Shown here in pieces: positions 46,904-56,791 of a stretch of DNA of 64,000 nt. Origin of the DNA: Luteibacter sp. OK325 (GTDB lineage: Bacteria; Pseudomonadota; Gammaproteobacteria; Xanthomonadales; Rhodanobacteraceae); assembly GCF_003050935.1 (NCBI RefSeq), contig NZ_QAOX01000004.1, positions 1-64,000 on the forward strand, given 5' to 3'. Below the pieces are notes generated by a model that saw only the letters and a list, made by a program, of their open reading frames with translations, was not told the origin of the DNA and made no database searches. Made by a program: the position numbers and the translations under genes. The first letter of the stretch is position 1, and every line of letters begins with the position of its first letter.

Positions 46904-48412
46904 ATGCCCAACATCCTGATCGGCCGTAACGACGAGGCCGCCGTTGAACTGGATTCCCGCTACGGCAACCGGCACGGCATGATCGCCGGCGCCACCGGCA
47001 CGGGAAAGTCCGTGTCGCTGATGTTGCTGGCGGAAGGCTTCTCCCGGCTGGGCGTGCCCTGCTTCCTCGCCGACGCCAAGGGCGACCTCGCCGGCCTGTC
47101 GCAGGCTGCCGGCGCCCCTTCCGACAAGCTCACCGCCAGACTGGCGAAGCTGGGCCTCACCGACTGGAAACCCCAGGCCAATCCAGTGGTGTTCTGGGAC
47201 ATCTACGGCAAGCTGGGCCATCCGGTCCGCGCCACCGTGTCGGAAATGGGACCGACCCTGCTCTCGCGCATCCTGGAACTCAACGACACCCAGGAAGGCG
47301 TTCTGGAAGTGGTCTTCCGCGTCGCCGACGACGAAGGCCTGCTCCTGCTCGACCTTGCCGACCTGCGCTCCATGCTTGGTTTTGCCGCCGACCACGCCAA
47401 GGACATCTCCTCGCGCTATGGCCTGATCAGCGCGCAGAGTGTCGCCGCGATCCAGCGCTCCCTGCTCAGGCTGGAGCAGGACGGCGCGGACTCGTTCTTC
47501 GGCGAGCCGGCGCTCGAACTGGCCGACCTGATGCGCCAGGACATGAGCGGCCGCGGGGTCATCAGCGTGCTCGCCGCCGAAACATTGATCATGAAGCCGC
47601 GCCTGTACTCCACCTTCCTGCTCTGGCTGCTGTCGGAGCTGTTCGAGCAGATGCCCGAGGTGGGCGACCTGGACGTGCCGAAGATGGTCTTCTTCTTCGA
47701 CGAAGCCCATCTGCTTTTCGACGACGCACCGGCAGCGCTGCGCCAGCGGGTGGAGCAAGTCGTGCGACTCATCCGTTCCAAGGGCGTAGGCGTGTACTTC
47801 TGCTCGCAGAACCCGGACGACGTGCCGGGCGAGATCCTCGGCCAGCTCGGCAACCGCGTGCAGCATGCGCTACGGGCTTTCACCCCGCGCGACCAGAAAG
47901 CGGTCAAGGCCGCGGCGGAAACGTTCGCGCGCAATCCGAAGCTCGATGTGGTCGAGACCATCGGCACGCTCGGTACCGGCGAAGCGCTGGCCTCGACCCT
48001 GGGCGATGGCGGCGTGCCGTCGCCGGTGCAGAAAGTGCTCGTGGCAACGCCCGTCTGCCGCATCGGTGCGATCACGGCCGAGGAACGCACGGCCGTGCGT
48101 TCGCGCTCGCCCGTCGGCGCCAAATACGACACGACGGTGAATCGCGAATCGGCCGAGGAAATGCTGGCGGCTCGTGCCTCACAGAAGAGTGCAGCGGACG
48201 CGCCACCCGTTACATCGCCGAAGGGAAAGAACGCCGACGCGCCGGTCGATGCAGGATGGAGTGGCGCCGTGCGGGATGCCGTCTTCGGCACCAACCGTCG
48301 CCAGGGCATGATCGAGACCATGGCCAAGTCCATGGTGCGCACGGCCGGATCGCGCGCCGGCCAGCAGATCGTCCGCGGGATCCTCGGCAGCATCTTCGGT
48401 GGAAAGCGCTGA
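46904..48412 (+). CDS. DUF853/HerA-like P-loop ATPase
   Basis: A 502-residue cytoplasmic ATPase of the DUF853 (HerA-helicase C-terminal domain) family. Walker A is GATGTGKSVS near residue 28, and Walker B is MVFFFDEAHLLF near 262; an arginine-finger type YFCSQNPDDVP segment follows. Its role in cells is not settled; fold similarity is to DNA-translocating HerA/FtsK motors. AAGGACGA precedes the ATG at 46904. It is the first gene of an operon with a membrane protein (2-base gap) and greB. Confidence 0.88.
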   Translation: MPNILIGRNDEAAVELDSRYGNRHGMIAGATGTGKSVSLMLLAEGFSRLGVPCFLADAKGDLAGLSQAAGAPSDKLTARLAKLGLTDWKPQANPVVFWDIYGKLGHPVRATVSEMGPTLLSRILELNDTQEGVLEVVFRVADDEGLLLLDLADLRSMLGFAADHAKDISSRYGLISAQSVAAIQRSLLRLEQDGADSFFGEPALELADLMRQDMSGRGVISVLAAETLIMKPRLYSTFLLWLLSELFEQMPEVGDLDVPKMVFFFDEAHLLFDDAPAALRQRVEQVVRLIRSKGVGVYFCSQNPDDVPGEILGQLGNRVQHALRAFTPRDQKAVKAAAETFARNPKLDVVETIGTLGTGEALASTLGDGGVPSPVQKVLVATPVCRIGAITAEERTAVRSRSPVGAKYDTTVNRESAEEMLAARASQKSAADAPPVTSPKGKNADAPVDAGWSGAVRDAVFGTNRRQGMIETMAKSMVRTAGSRAGQQIVRGILGSIFGGKR

Positions 48413-48414
48413 CC

Positions 48415-49677
48415 ATGCCGCGACACGCGCTTGCCGATGCCAGCACACCCTTTGCGCAGCGGATCCTCATCGGCGTGCGTTACCCGTTACGCGGCGCCGC
48501 ACCGGTCACGATCGTCGCCGTCGCTGCATTCGAGCTGCTGACGTTTTTTCCCATCACGTTCCTGCGCCTGATCGTCATGTTCTTCGGCTGGATCGCGACC
48601 TATACCTATGCGATCGAGTGCCTGCGGCATACCGCGGATGGCTTCGCCGATCCACCGGAGGTGGCTCTCAACACGGACGACCGCACCAGCGTTGCGCTTA
48701 TCGCCATCCAGCTCACGGGCAATGCCCTCGCTGTGCTCGCGACACTCTATTTCGGCGCCCCGGGGCTACTGGTCTTGCCGGTCTTCGCCTTCGTGTTGCC
48801 GATCATGACGATGTCGCTGACCTTCGACGGCGTCGAGGCGGCGCTGAATCCGTTCACCTGGATCAGGGTGGTGGGACGCCTTGGAAGCGACTACCTGCTG
48901 TTGTTCGTGGTCGTAACGGCAGCCACTTTGCTCCAGGCCGGCGCCTTGTATGCCCTTGCCGAGCACGGCCCCGCCTTCCTGGGCACCGCCGTGTTTTACA
49001 TCATTGCCAACTACCTCACCATCTACACCTTTCACCTCATGGGCGCGCTTATCCATCATCGCCACGAGACGTTGGGTTACCAGCCCGAATCCGAGGTGAT
49101 CGCCGACGCTGCGAATCCGGACGATGACGTCGCACTCCTGGGGCATGTGAACCTGATCGCCCGCGACGATATCCCGGGCGCCACCGACATTCTCACCGAG
49201 CGCCTGCGCGAGGGCATCGCGCCCGTGGCGATGCACACGCGCTATCGCGAACTGCTGCGGGTGCAGGGTCGCCTTCCCGAGCTGCTCGTGCATGGCCAGA
49301 TATGGATCGCCGCGCTCGTGCAATCGCACGAGGAACGTCGTGCGCTGGGTGTGGTGCAGGACTGCATCGACGTCGACCCCGTGTTTCTTCCCGATGCGAC
49401 GATCACCTGCGGATCCCTTGCGGATACGGCGGCCCACGGCGGCATGACCCGACTCGCCCTGCACCTCGCCCTGGGCTACCTGCGCTCATGGCCGGGTGAT
49501 ATGGGCGCGCCGCACTACGGCCTGCTTGCCGTGCGCATGCACGAGCGTCAGCGCGAACCGGCCGAGGCGGCCGCACTGGGTCGGCGCCTGCTGGTCGCTT
49601 ACCCCGAGCACCCGCTCCGCGTGGACATCGAGGCGCTGCTCGATACCCTCACTGCAACGCCGAAGGTATCGTCATGA
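48415..49677 (+). CDS. Membrane protein of unknown function with TPR-like C-terminus
   Basis: A 420-residue protein. The first ~215 residues hold about five hydrophobic segments ([36 protein letters not shown]), followed by a soluble helical half (about 225-415) with repeats of the kind seen in TPR proteins ([36 protein letters not shown]). No enzymatic motif is visible. It lies 2 bases after the DUF853 ATPase and overlaps greB by 4 bases (ATGA), so it probably works with one of them. I do not recognise a named family. Confidence 0.75.
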   Translation: MPRHALADASTPFAQRILIGVRYPLRGAAPVTIVAVAAFELLTFFPITFLRLIVMFFGWIATYTYAIECLRHTADGFADPPEVALNTDDRTSVALIAIQLTGNALAVLATLYFGAPGLLVLPVFAFVLPIMTMSLTFDGVEAALNPFTWIRVVGRLGSDYLLLFVVVTAATLLQAGALYALAEHGPAFLGTAVFYIIANYLTIYTFHLMGALIHHRHETLGYQPESEVIADAANPDDDVALLGHVNLIARDDIPGATDILTERLREGIAPVAMHTRYRELLRVQGRLPELLVHGQIWIAALVQSHEERRALGVVQDCIDVDPVFLPDATITCGSLADTAAHGGMTRLALHLALGYLRSWPGDMGAPHYGLLAVRMHERQREPAEAAALGRRLLVAYPEHPLRVDIEALLDTLTATPKVSS

Positions 49678-50174
49678 GCCGCTGGCGTCCGCCGGCGCCG
49701 TCATCGACCGCGATCATCACGCGTGACGGCTTTGAACGCCTGAAAAGCGAACTCGACCACCTCTGGCACACCGTGCGGCCGGAAGTCGTCAAGGCGCTGG
49801 CCGCGGCCGCGGCGGAAGGCGACCGCTCGGAGAATGCGGAGTACACCTATCGAAAGAAGCAGCTCGGCGAGATCGATCGTCGTGCGCGTTACCTGAGCAA
49901 GCGCATTCCGGTACTGCAGGTGGTCGAAGCCGTGGCGTCGCAACGCGACGCCGTCTTCTTCGGCGCAACGATGGAAATAGAGAACGTCGAGAGTGGTGAA
50001 ACGGTGCGCTACCGCATTGTCGGGCCCGACGAGACGGACGCCCGCAAGGGTTGGATCAGCATCGATTCGCCGATGGCGCGTGCGGTGCTGAAAAAGCGCG
50101 TCGACGATGAGTTCGATGCCGATTTGCCGGGTGGACGTACGCGGTTCGCCGTCGTCTCCGTCGAGTACCTCTGA
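49674..50174 (+). CDS. greB: Transcription elongation factor GreB
   Basis: A 166-residue Gre factor that stimulates transcript cleavage by backtracked RNA polymerase. The coiled-coil tip with the paired acidic residues reads [20 protein letters not shown], and the C-terminal FKBP-like domain has [15 protein letters not shown]. GreB rather than GreA is suggested by [14 protein letters not shown]. The ATG overlaps the stop of the membrane-protein gene. Confidence 0.92.
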   Translation: MSRWRPPAPSSTAIITRDGFERLKSELDHLWHTVRPEVVKALAAAAAEGDRSENAEYTYRKKQLGEIDRRARYLSKRIPVLQVVEAVASQRDAVFFGATMEIENVESGETVRYRIVGPDETDARKGWISIDSPMARAVLKKRVDDEFDADLPGGRTRFAVVSVEYL

Positions 50175-50188
50175 GGGAATGTTTTTTT

Positions 50189-50260
50189 GTGGGAGCCGCC
50201 TATGCCGGCGATGGGACTCGAGGGAACCTGGCTATCGCCGATGAATCGGCTCCTACAAGG
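50189..50260. repeat. REP pair between greB and the hybrid kinase gene
   Basis: GTGGGAGCCGCCTATGCCGG (CTATGCCGG class) is followed by CGCCGATGAATCGGCTCCTA (GATTCATCGG class), inverted, between convergent genes. The right end overlaps the kinase stop region. Confidence 0.82.
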
Positions 50261-53200
50261 AGCGTGCGACACGCTCCAACCCATCGGTAAATCGCGCCAC
50301 ATCGCCGGCGAATAACTCAACGGCTGGCAGATCGACGTCAGCCCCCTCGCGCAGCGCCAACTCCATCCGCTCGCCGTCTTCGGCGACCTTCGACGCGCCG
50401 AAGACATTCACCCCGCCCAGCACGTGGTGAATCCATCCCGCGACTTCTTCGCGATCGCCGCGCTCGATCACGGGCGACAGTCGAGCCAAAGCCTCCCGCG
50501 TCGCATCCGCACCCGCGCGAATCACACTGGCGATGTTTTCGTCCGAGCCAAACGCCCGCCGCAGGCGGTCCATATCGATGGCCGGCTCCGGCGCAGCGTC
50601 CTCCTCCAGCCAACGGGCGACCATGGCGTGAAATGCCTCGAGCCGGATCGGCTTGCGCAGGAGGTCGTCCATGCCCGCAGCCAGGCAAAGCTCGCGTTGG
50701 TCGACGCGTGCGTCCGCGGTCATCGCGATGATCGCAAGATGCCGCCCCGTACCCGCCTCGCGGCGACGCACTTCTCGCGCCACGGCATAGCCGTCCATGC
50801 GCGGCATGTGGCAGTCGACGAGGAGAAGATCGTAGTGCTGCGCTTCCATCGCCTCCATCGCCGCAACGCCGTCTTCGACCACATCGCATGTGTAACCGCG
50901 AAGACCCAGTTGCACGCGCACGAGCGCCTGGTTTACCGGGTGATCCTCCGCCAGCAGGATGCGCGCGTCGGGACGGAGCGGGAGCGCGGGCGCAGGCGCA
51001 TCCGCGCGCATGTCCACACTTGGCAAAGGCAGCTCCGTCACGGGGAGATCCAGTGTCACGGTCACCGTCGTACCCTGCCCCGGCTCGCTGTCGATGGCGA
51101 TGTGGCCACCCATGCGCTCGATCAACCGCCGCGAAATACTCAGGCCCAGGCCGGTGCCGCCGAACCGCCGCGTCGTGGACGACTCGGCCTGGCTGAAAGG
51201 CGCGAATACGTGACGCAGCTTGGCCGCGTGGATGCCGATGCCGGTATCGGCAACGATAAAGCGCAACCGCTGCCGCGAAGCCAGGGTTTCGTCGACCCGC
51301 ACCTCCACGCGCACTTCGCCGGACGCCGTGAACTTGATCGCGTTGCCGATGAGGTTGAGCAACACCTGGCGCAGCCGCCCGTCATCCACCATCACGCCGG
51401 GCGCGAGCGCCTCATCGAAGCACGTCTGCAAGGCGAGCCCCTTGGCTTCCGCCTGCGCGGCAAGGATGGCCACCGCACCCTCGACGATGCTGCGCGGGTC
51501 GGACGGACGAGGATCGAAGGTGAGATGGCCCGCCTCGATCTTCGAGAAGTCGAGCACGTCGTCGAGGATATGCAGCAAAGCCTCCGCGGAGTGCTCGATG
51601 GTCGAGACCATCTTGCGTTGCTCCGTATCCAGCCGCGTGCGTTCGAGCACGTCGAGCAGGCCGATCACGCCATTCATCGGCGTGCGGATTTCGTGACTCA
51701 TCGTGGCAAGGAAATCGCTCTTGGCGCGCGTGGCCGCTTCGGCCTCATCGCGGGCGTGCGCAAGGCCACGCGCGGCCTGTTCTTGCGCAGTGACATCCAC
51801 CCAGTAACCATTCCAGCGTACGGTGCCGTCGGCGGCAGCCAGCGGGACGGCGTCCGAACTGAGGTAGCGCACGCGACCACCGACCTGCGCACGTACCGTG
51901 ACGTGCACGGGCGTGAGTTCACGTGCCGAGCGTTCGAAGGCCGCACGCAGGGCTTCGCGGTCTTCCGGCGGTACCGGCGCCAGCATGGCTTCACCACCGC
52001 TGAGTAACTCGCCGGGCTCCATGCCAAGCACGCGCTGTGGATCGCCACCGACGTAGGTCATGGCGTAGCCGCCTTCCGTGCCACGCACGGCTTCGTAGAC
52101 CACCGCTGGTACATGGGCGGTGACTTCGGCGAGCCTGCGCTCGGTCCGCTCGCGACGACGCGTTTCACGGCGCAGGTTGAGATACGCGTAGCTGATGGCA
52201 ATAAGCGAGAACAGCAGCACCGCGACGAAGGGCAACACGCGCCCGGCGACCTCGCGCCACGTCGGACCGACGACGTAATGCGAGGCGAACCAGGTATTGC
52301 GGATCTCCTGCTGGCGGTGCGTGGAAAGATTCACCAGCACCCGATTGATCAGCGGCAACAGCGGGGCCAGCTCGCGCCGCACACCGATCGCGATCGCCTC
52401 GGACTCACCCGTCGGCGCGGCGACTTTCAGCTGACCAAGGAAGTTTTCTCGAATCAGGTAGTCGATCGATGCCAGGTTGCCGACGAATGCATCCCCTTCC
52501 CCGGCCGCGAGCCGGCGCAGGCCTTCGGCTTCGGTATCCACCGCGACCGCCTGCACGCCCGGAATGCGTGCGAGCAGGCGCCGGATAGGCTCACGCGCCA
52601 TGTTCGCGATGACGCGCTTGCCCGTAAGGTCGTCACGACCGGCGATGGTCGGCGCGCCCTCGCGGGTGACAATCATGATCGGGAAGTCGAGGTAGGGCAC
52701 GCTCGCTTCAAGAAACGGAAAGGTCGCGCTCTGCGGGTTAATGGCGGCGACCAGGTCCACCTCGCCCTTCTTCACCCGATCCACCGTGCCGGCCCAGTTC
52801 TCACTAGGCACCTGGGTAATCCGGATACCCAGCTCGGCGGCAATCTCACGCACGTAGTCGAGCGACAGGCCCTCCGCCTCGCCCTGCCCCGTGATCAGGC
52901 TGAAAGGCGCATAGCTGGGGTCGACCCCGAGTCGCAGCGGCGGGAGCGTGCCGAGCCACGCTTTCTCGCGCTCGCTCAGTGGAATGCCCGCCTGGCGAGG
53001 CCGGGGGGCAATATCGCGACCGACCCAACGGGCGCGCAGGCGCCCGTGGTCGGCGGCGGTGAGCTCGCCCAACGCGTGGTCTATCGCATCACCCAGCGGG
53101 GCGCGATCGGCCGGTACGGCGAAAGCCAGCGCGCTGATCGGCAAGGCCAGCGGACCGCCCACGCGCAGTTCGTTCTCGAGCCCCAGGCGCGACACGAATT

Positions 53201-53792
53201 CGCGGGCCGAGTACGGGTTGTCGATATACGCGGCGACACTGCCGGACCGCACTAGGGCGAGCGCCTCGGCGGTCGAGCCGGTTTCCACCAGCGTGGTCTC
53301 GGGCAGTTCGCGACGCAGCGCGCCGATGTCGAAATAGCCGGTATGCACGGCAAGGCGCTTGCCACTCAGTTCACCCGGGCGGTGGATGATCGGCACGTCG
53401 ACACGCTCGACCAGCGCGGGCAGCGACTCGAAATAGGTCGCCCCTACCCGAATACCCGGCATGCCCTGTTCAAGCGGCGTGACCGACGTGGCCACGTCGA
53501 TCTCGCCCCGAGCGAGCGCCTTTAGCAAATCCGGCCAGGAGGCGAACACGCGAGTCTGTAACGTGACCCCGAGCTCACCGGCGATCTCGTGCAGGTAATC
53601 CGGCCCCAGGCCTTCCAGCTCGCCGTCATGCAACTCCTCGAACGGCGGGTAGCCTTCGCGATACGCGCCCACGGTCAGCACCGGGTGCCGGCGCAGCCAG
53701 TCGCTGTCTTCGCGGGGCAGCGGCGTATCGGGCCTGGCCGAGACCGGACCGGCGAGCACAACCAGTATTAACAGGAGGATTCGTCGAATCAC
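50253..53792 (-). CDS. BvgS/EvgS-type hybrid sensor histidine kinase
   Basis: A 1179-residue inner-membrane kinase: signal peptide (1-18), two periplasmic solute-binding domains (about 30-260 and 275-505; LRLGVDPSYAPFSLITGQG), one membrane helix (about 515-540), a PAS region, a HisKA domain with the phospho-His in FLATMSHEIRTPMNGVIGLL (about 697), HATPase_c (to about 920), a receiver (about 944-1060, LLAEDHPVNQAL; Asp in LLLVDCHMPRMDG) and a C-terminal Hpt domain (HHVLGGV). This is the full phosphorelay layout of BvgS/EvgS. The signal is unknown. It is divergent from its likely response regulator across 82 bases. Confidence 0.93.
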   Translation of the reverse strand: MIRRILLLILVVLAGPVSARPDTPLPREDSDWLRRHPVLTVGAYREGYPPFEELHDGELEGLGPDYLHEIAGELGVTLQTRVFASWPDLLKALARGEIDVATSVTPLEQGMPGIRVGATYFESLPALVERVDVPIIHRPGELSGKRLAVHTGYFDIGALRRELPETTLVETGSTAEALALVRSGSVAAYIDNPYSAREFVSRLGLENELRVGGPLALPISALAFAVPADRAPLGDAIDHALGELTAADHGRLRARWVGRDIAPRPRQAGIPLSEREKAWLGTLPPLRLGVDPSYAPFSLITGQGEAEGLSLDYVREIAAELGIRITQVPSENWAGTVDRVKKGEVDLVAAINPQSATFPFLEASVPYLDFPIMIVTREGAPTIAGRDDLTGKRVIANMAREPIRRLLARIPGVQAVAVDTEAEGLRRLAAGEGDAFVGNLASIDYLIRENFLGQLKVAAPTGESEAIAIGVRRELAPLLPLINRVLVNLSTHRQQEIRNTWFASHYVVGPTWREVAGRVLPFVAVLLFSLIAISYAYLNLRRETRRRERTERRLAEVTAHVPAVVYEAVRGTEGGYAMTYVGGDPQRVLGMEPGELLSGGEAMLAPVPPEDREALRAAFERSARELTPVHVTVRAQVGGRVRYLSSDAVPLAAADGTVRWNGYWVDVTAQEQAARGLAHARDEAEAATRAKSDFLATMSHEIRTPMNGVIGLLDVLERTRLDTEQRKMVSTIEHSAEALLHILDDVLDFSKIEAGHLTFDPRPSDPRSIVEGAVAILAAQAEAKGLALQTCFDEALAPGVMVDDGRLRQVLLNLIGNAIKFTASGEVRVEVRVDETLASRQRLRFIVADTGIGIHAAKLRHVFAPFSQAESSTTRRFGGTGLGLSISRRLIERMGGHIAIDSEPGQGTTVTVTLDLPVTELPLPSVDMRADAPAPALPLRPDARILLAEDHPVNQALVRVQLGLRGYTCDVVEDGVAAMEAMEAQHYDLLLVDCHMPRMDGYAVAREVRRREAGTGRHLAIIAMTADARVDQRELCLAAGMDDLLRKPIRLEAFHAMVARWLEEDAAPEPAIDMDRLRRAFGSDENIASVIRAGADATREALARLSPVIERGDREEVAGWIHHVLGGVNVFGASKVAEDGERMELALREGADVDLPAVELFAGDVARFTDGLERVARSL

Positions 53793-53874
53793 GTCACAGG
53801 CTTCGTCAGGGGAACTTCATAGGCATAATCAGCTCTATACGCCGCGTTGACACGCCAACAGGAGAACACAAGGC

Positions 53875-54510
53875 ATGCCACTCAAGGTCATTCTGGCAGA
53901 CGATCACCCCCTGGTTCTGGTTGGGGGAAGGCTTGCGCTGGAGAACGCGCACATCGAGGTCGTCGGTGCCGCCAAGGCAGCGGACGAGCTTTTGAGCATG
54001 CTCGCAGAGCACGAATGCGACGTGGTCATTACGGATTTTCTCATGCCGAGCGATCGGCAGGACGACGGATTCCCGCTTCTCGAGACCATCACGAAGGCTT
54101 ATCCGCACGTCGCCCTGGTCGTGCTGACCATGATCAACCGTCCCGCCGCGTTGCAGGCCATGCTGAGCCGTGGCGCCCGCGGCATCATCGACAAACGGGC
54201 CCCGATGGATGAGCTGGCGACCGCGGCGCGCGCCGTGGCCGATGGAGAAACCTACCTCAGCGAAACCCTGCTCGACATCCTCAATGAGGCCGACGAATCC
54301 TCGGTGGCCATGCCCGGCACACCGCTGTCGCCGCGCGAGGCGGAGGTCATCCGTATGTTCGTCAACGGCATGTCGCTACAGCAGATAGCCGAGCAGGAAG
54401 GCAAGTCGGTGAAAACCATCAGCCGGCAGAAGCGCGACGCCATGCGTAAGCTCGGTGTCGATCACGACAGCCTGCTGGGCGATTTCGTGCGCGACCACGG
54501 CCTGATCTAG
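53875..54510 (+). CDS. LuxR-type response regulator, RcsB/BvgA-like
   Basis: A 211-residue regulator. The receiver has the acidic pair LADDHP and phosphoacceptor Asp54 in VVITDFLMPSD, followed by the conserved Lys in IIDKRAP. The C-terminal HTH (about 145-205; LQQIAEQEGKSVKTISRQKR) closely resembles RcsB. As the divergent neighbour of a BvgS-type kinase it should receive phosphate from the kinase's Hpt domain. The 3' end overlaps the convergent DUF3025 gene by 4 bases. Confidence 0.92.
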   Translation: MPLKVILADDHPLVLVGGRLALENAHIEVVGAAKAADELLSMLAEHECDVVITDFLMPSDRQDDGFPLLETITKAYPHVALVVLTMINRPAALQAMLSRGARGIIDKRAPMDELATAARAVADGETYLSETLLDILNEADESSVAMPGTPLSPREAEVIRMFVNGMSLQQIAEQEGKSVKTISRQKRDAMRKLGVDHDSLLGDFVRDHGLI

Positions 54511-55307
54511 ACGCCGGCCTGTAGCGGCGCCGGATACGTCCGGCCCGCACGCAGCGGCTGGAAACACGGCGCAGTCGTGTAGAACGACTCCTGGTTCGTT
54601 TCGGCGTGCCAGCCTGGTACGCCCGATACGGGCAACGGACGCAGCTCCTGCGGATCGTTGAGCACGGCGGCAGCAGCGATCGCTTGGGCGCACACCGCGC
54701 TGGCGTCGCCCTCGCCCATGACCACAAGGGCCTTGCCGACCAGAAGCTTGTCTGGCGTGAGCGCATGTTCGAGCAGCGCATGGCCGAAGATCTCAACACG
54801 CGCCCGTCCGTCCATCCATGCCTCGCGATGGGTCCAGAGCAACGTGTGCCAGTCGTGCGCGTCCCACGCCTCGAGCATGGCCGGGTCCTGCAAGGTCACG
54901 ACCATGCCTGCCTCGTCGAAATGCGTTAGCGCGCACTGCGCGCGCGACCGCTGGCGCGGACCCATCAGGGCGATCTCTGCCATCTGCCGCGCGTTCAACG
55001 CACGCTTGAGCGCGCCATGGCGAAGCCAGACGAAGGCGTTGAACAGGTCGTGCCAGTTTTCCGCTCGCGTGGCGATGGCGCCACGGCGGGCGATGCGCTC
55101 CTCGTAGTGCAGGCCATCGGTGAGGAGCGCGGGGTCCTGCGTGACGAAGCGGATATCCGAGGCGTCCGGGAGCAACGCATTCAGCGCGTCGACCGCGGGC
55201 CACGTGGGCCCGTCGATCAGCGCGGCGAATTCATCCCAATGGGACAGTGGCGGCGACACGAGCACACTCCGCTCGAGCATGTCACGCGAGGGCGCCACGT
55301 ACCGCAT
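54507..55307 (-). CDS. DUF3025 family protein
   Basis: A 266-residue protein with the features of DUF3025: ENWHDLFNAFVWLRHGALKR, an acidic THFDEAGMVVT segment and GHALLEHALTP. No signal peptide or membrane helix is seen. It starts 5 bases after the rimO... orientation puts it upstream of rimO's 3' end: its stop meets the response-regulator stop, and its own start lies 5 bases from the rimO stop, so it is read downstream of rimO, probably in one transcript. The function of the family is unknown to me. Confidence 0.83.
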   Translation of the reverse strand: MRYVAPSRDMLERSVLVSPPLSHWDEFAALIDGPTWPAVDALNALLPDASDIRFVTQDPALLTDGLHYEERIARRGAIATRAENWHDLFNAFVWLRHGALKRALNARQMAEIALMGPRQRSRAQCALTHFDEAGMVVTLQDPAMLEAWDAHDWHTLLWTHREAWMDGRARVEIFGHALLEHALTPDKLLVGKALVVMGEGDASAVCAQAIAAAAVLNDPQELRPLPVSGVPGWHAETNQESFYTTAPCFQPLRAGRTYPAPLQAGV

Positions 55308-55312
55308 GGGAC

Positions 55313-56629
55313 TTAAGCCAGACGACCGTAGAGGTCGTGCGCGTCGGCTTCTTCCACGAGCACGTCGACGAACTGACCCGGCTTGAGCATCTGGCCATCG
55401 TCGATGCGCACGGCACCGTCGATTTCCGGCGCGTCGGCACTGGAACGGCCCCAGGCACCCTCGGCGTCGATCTCATCGATCAGCACCTTGATCGTGCTGC
55501 CGACCTTGCGCTGAAGCTTGGCCGCGGAAATCTCCGCCTGCACGGCCATGAACTGCTCGAGACGGTCTTCCTTCAATTCTTCGTCGATCTGACCGGGGAG
55601 ATCGTTTGCCTTCGCGCCATCCACCGGCGAGTAGGCGAACGCACCGACACGGTCGAGTTCGGCTTCACGAAGGAAACCGAGAAGCTCCTGGAATTCGGCG
55701 TCGGTCTCGCCGGGGAAGCCGACGATGAAGGTGCTGCGGATGGTGAGATCCGGAACCTGGCGGCGCCAGTTCTGGATGCGTTCGAGCGTCTTGTCGACGT
55801 TGCCCGGGCGCTTCATCAGCTTGAGGATGCGCGGGCTGGCGTGCTGGAACGGAATGTCGAGATACGGAAGGATCTTGCCGTCGGCCATCAACGGCATGAT
55901 CTCGTCGACGTGCGGGTACGGGTAGACGTAGTGCAGGCGCGTCCAGATACCGAGCTCGGAGAGACCTTCGCAGAGTTCGGTCATGCGCGTGCGATATGAC
56001 TTACCGCGCCATTCGCGCTCGGCGTAGCGAACATCCACGCCGTAGGCGCTGGTGTCCTGCGAGATGACGAGCAGTTCCTTCACGCCGCCCTTCGCCAGCT
56101 TCTCCGCTTCCATCAGCACCTGGTCGACCGGACGGCTGACGAGGTCGCCGCGCATCGACGGGATGATGCAGAAGCTGCAACGGTGATTGCAGCCTTCGGA
56201 AATCTTCAGGTAGGCGTAGTGCTTGGGCGTGAGCTTCACGCCGATGTCCGGCACCAGGTCGAGAAACTTGTTGCGCGTCGGCGGAATGGCCAGATGCACC
56301 GCGCTCATCACGCTGGCGTAGTCCTGCGGACCGCTGATCGAGAGCACATCCGGGTAGCTTTCGCGGATGAGTTCCGAGCGCTTGCCGAGGCAGCCGGTGA
56401 CGATCACCTTGCCGTTCTCATGCAGCGCTTCGCCGATGGCATCCAGCGATTCCTGCACAGCGGAGTCGATGAAGCCACAGGTGTTGACCACCACGGCATC
56501 GGCCTCGCCGTAGCTCGGGACGATCTCGTAGCCCTCGACCTTGAGCTGGGTGAGGATACGTTCGGAGTCGACGAGCGCTTTCGGACAGCCGAGGCTGACG
56601 AAACCGACTTTGGGTGCGGCCTGGGACAT
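55313..56629 (-). CDS. rimO: Ribosomal protein S12 methylthiotransferase
   Basis: A 438-residue radical-SAM enzyme that methylthiolates Asp88 of protein S12. The N-terminal UPF0004 cluster cysteines are C15 (SLGCPKA), C51 (NTCGFI) and C80 (VTGCLGK). The radical-SAM cluster is C147, C151 and C154 ([10 protein letters not shown]). A TRAM domain follows from about 370. The ATG at 56629 is canonical. The first 14 codons and the leader are repeated at 59495-59580, marking this gene as the edge of an inserted or duplicated block. Confidence 0.95.
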   Translation of the reverse strand: MSQAAPKVGFVSLGCPKALVDSERILTQLKVEGYEIVPSYGEADAVVVNTCGFIDSAVQESLDAIGEALHENGKVIVTGCLGKRSELIRESYPDVLSISGPQDYASVMSAVHLAIPPTRNKFLDLVPDIGVKLTPKHYAYLKISEGCNHRCSFCIIPSMRGDLVSRPVDQVLMEAEKLAKGGVKELLVISQDTSAYGVDVRYAEREWRGKSYRTRMTELCEGLSELGIWTRLHYVYPYPHVDEIMPLMADGKILPYLDIPFQHASPRILKLMKRPGNVDKTLERIQNWRRQVPDLTIRSTFIVGFPGETDAEFQELLGFLREAELDRVGAFAYSPVDGAKANDLPGQIDEELKEDRLEQFMAVQAEISAAKLQRKVGSTIKVLIDEIDAEGAWGRSSADAPEIDGAVRIDDGQMLKPGQFVDVLVEEADAHDLYGRLA

Positions 56630-56670
56630 TGCCGTGGGTACCGGGGTGTAGGAAGCCGGGCATTATAGCC
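56586..56670. repeat. Direct repeat L: rimO 5' end and leader
   Basis: 56586-56646 is identical over 61 bases to 59495-59555. The following bases to 56670 differ at several positions but share CCGGGCATTATAGCC. Both copies are in the same orientation, 2909 bases apart. Confidence 0.9.
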
Positions 56671-56791
56671 GGTTGACGGCCACGCGGCCGGCCGGCCCTT
56701 CACGCCAGTTCCGACTGTATCCGGGCGCATCCGGGCGCATCCGAGCCAGTCGCGGCGCTGGCTGAGACATCTACAACGCAAGGTCTGCCCC

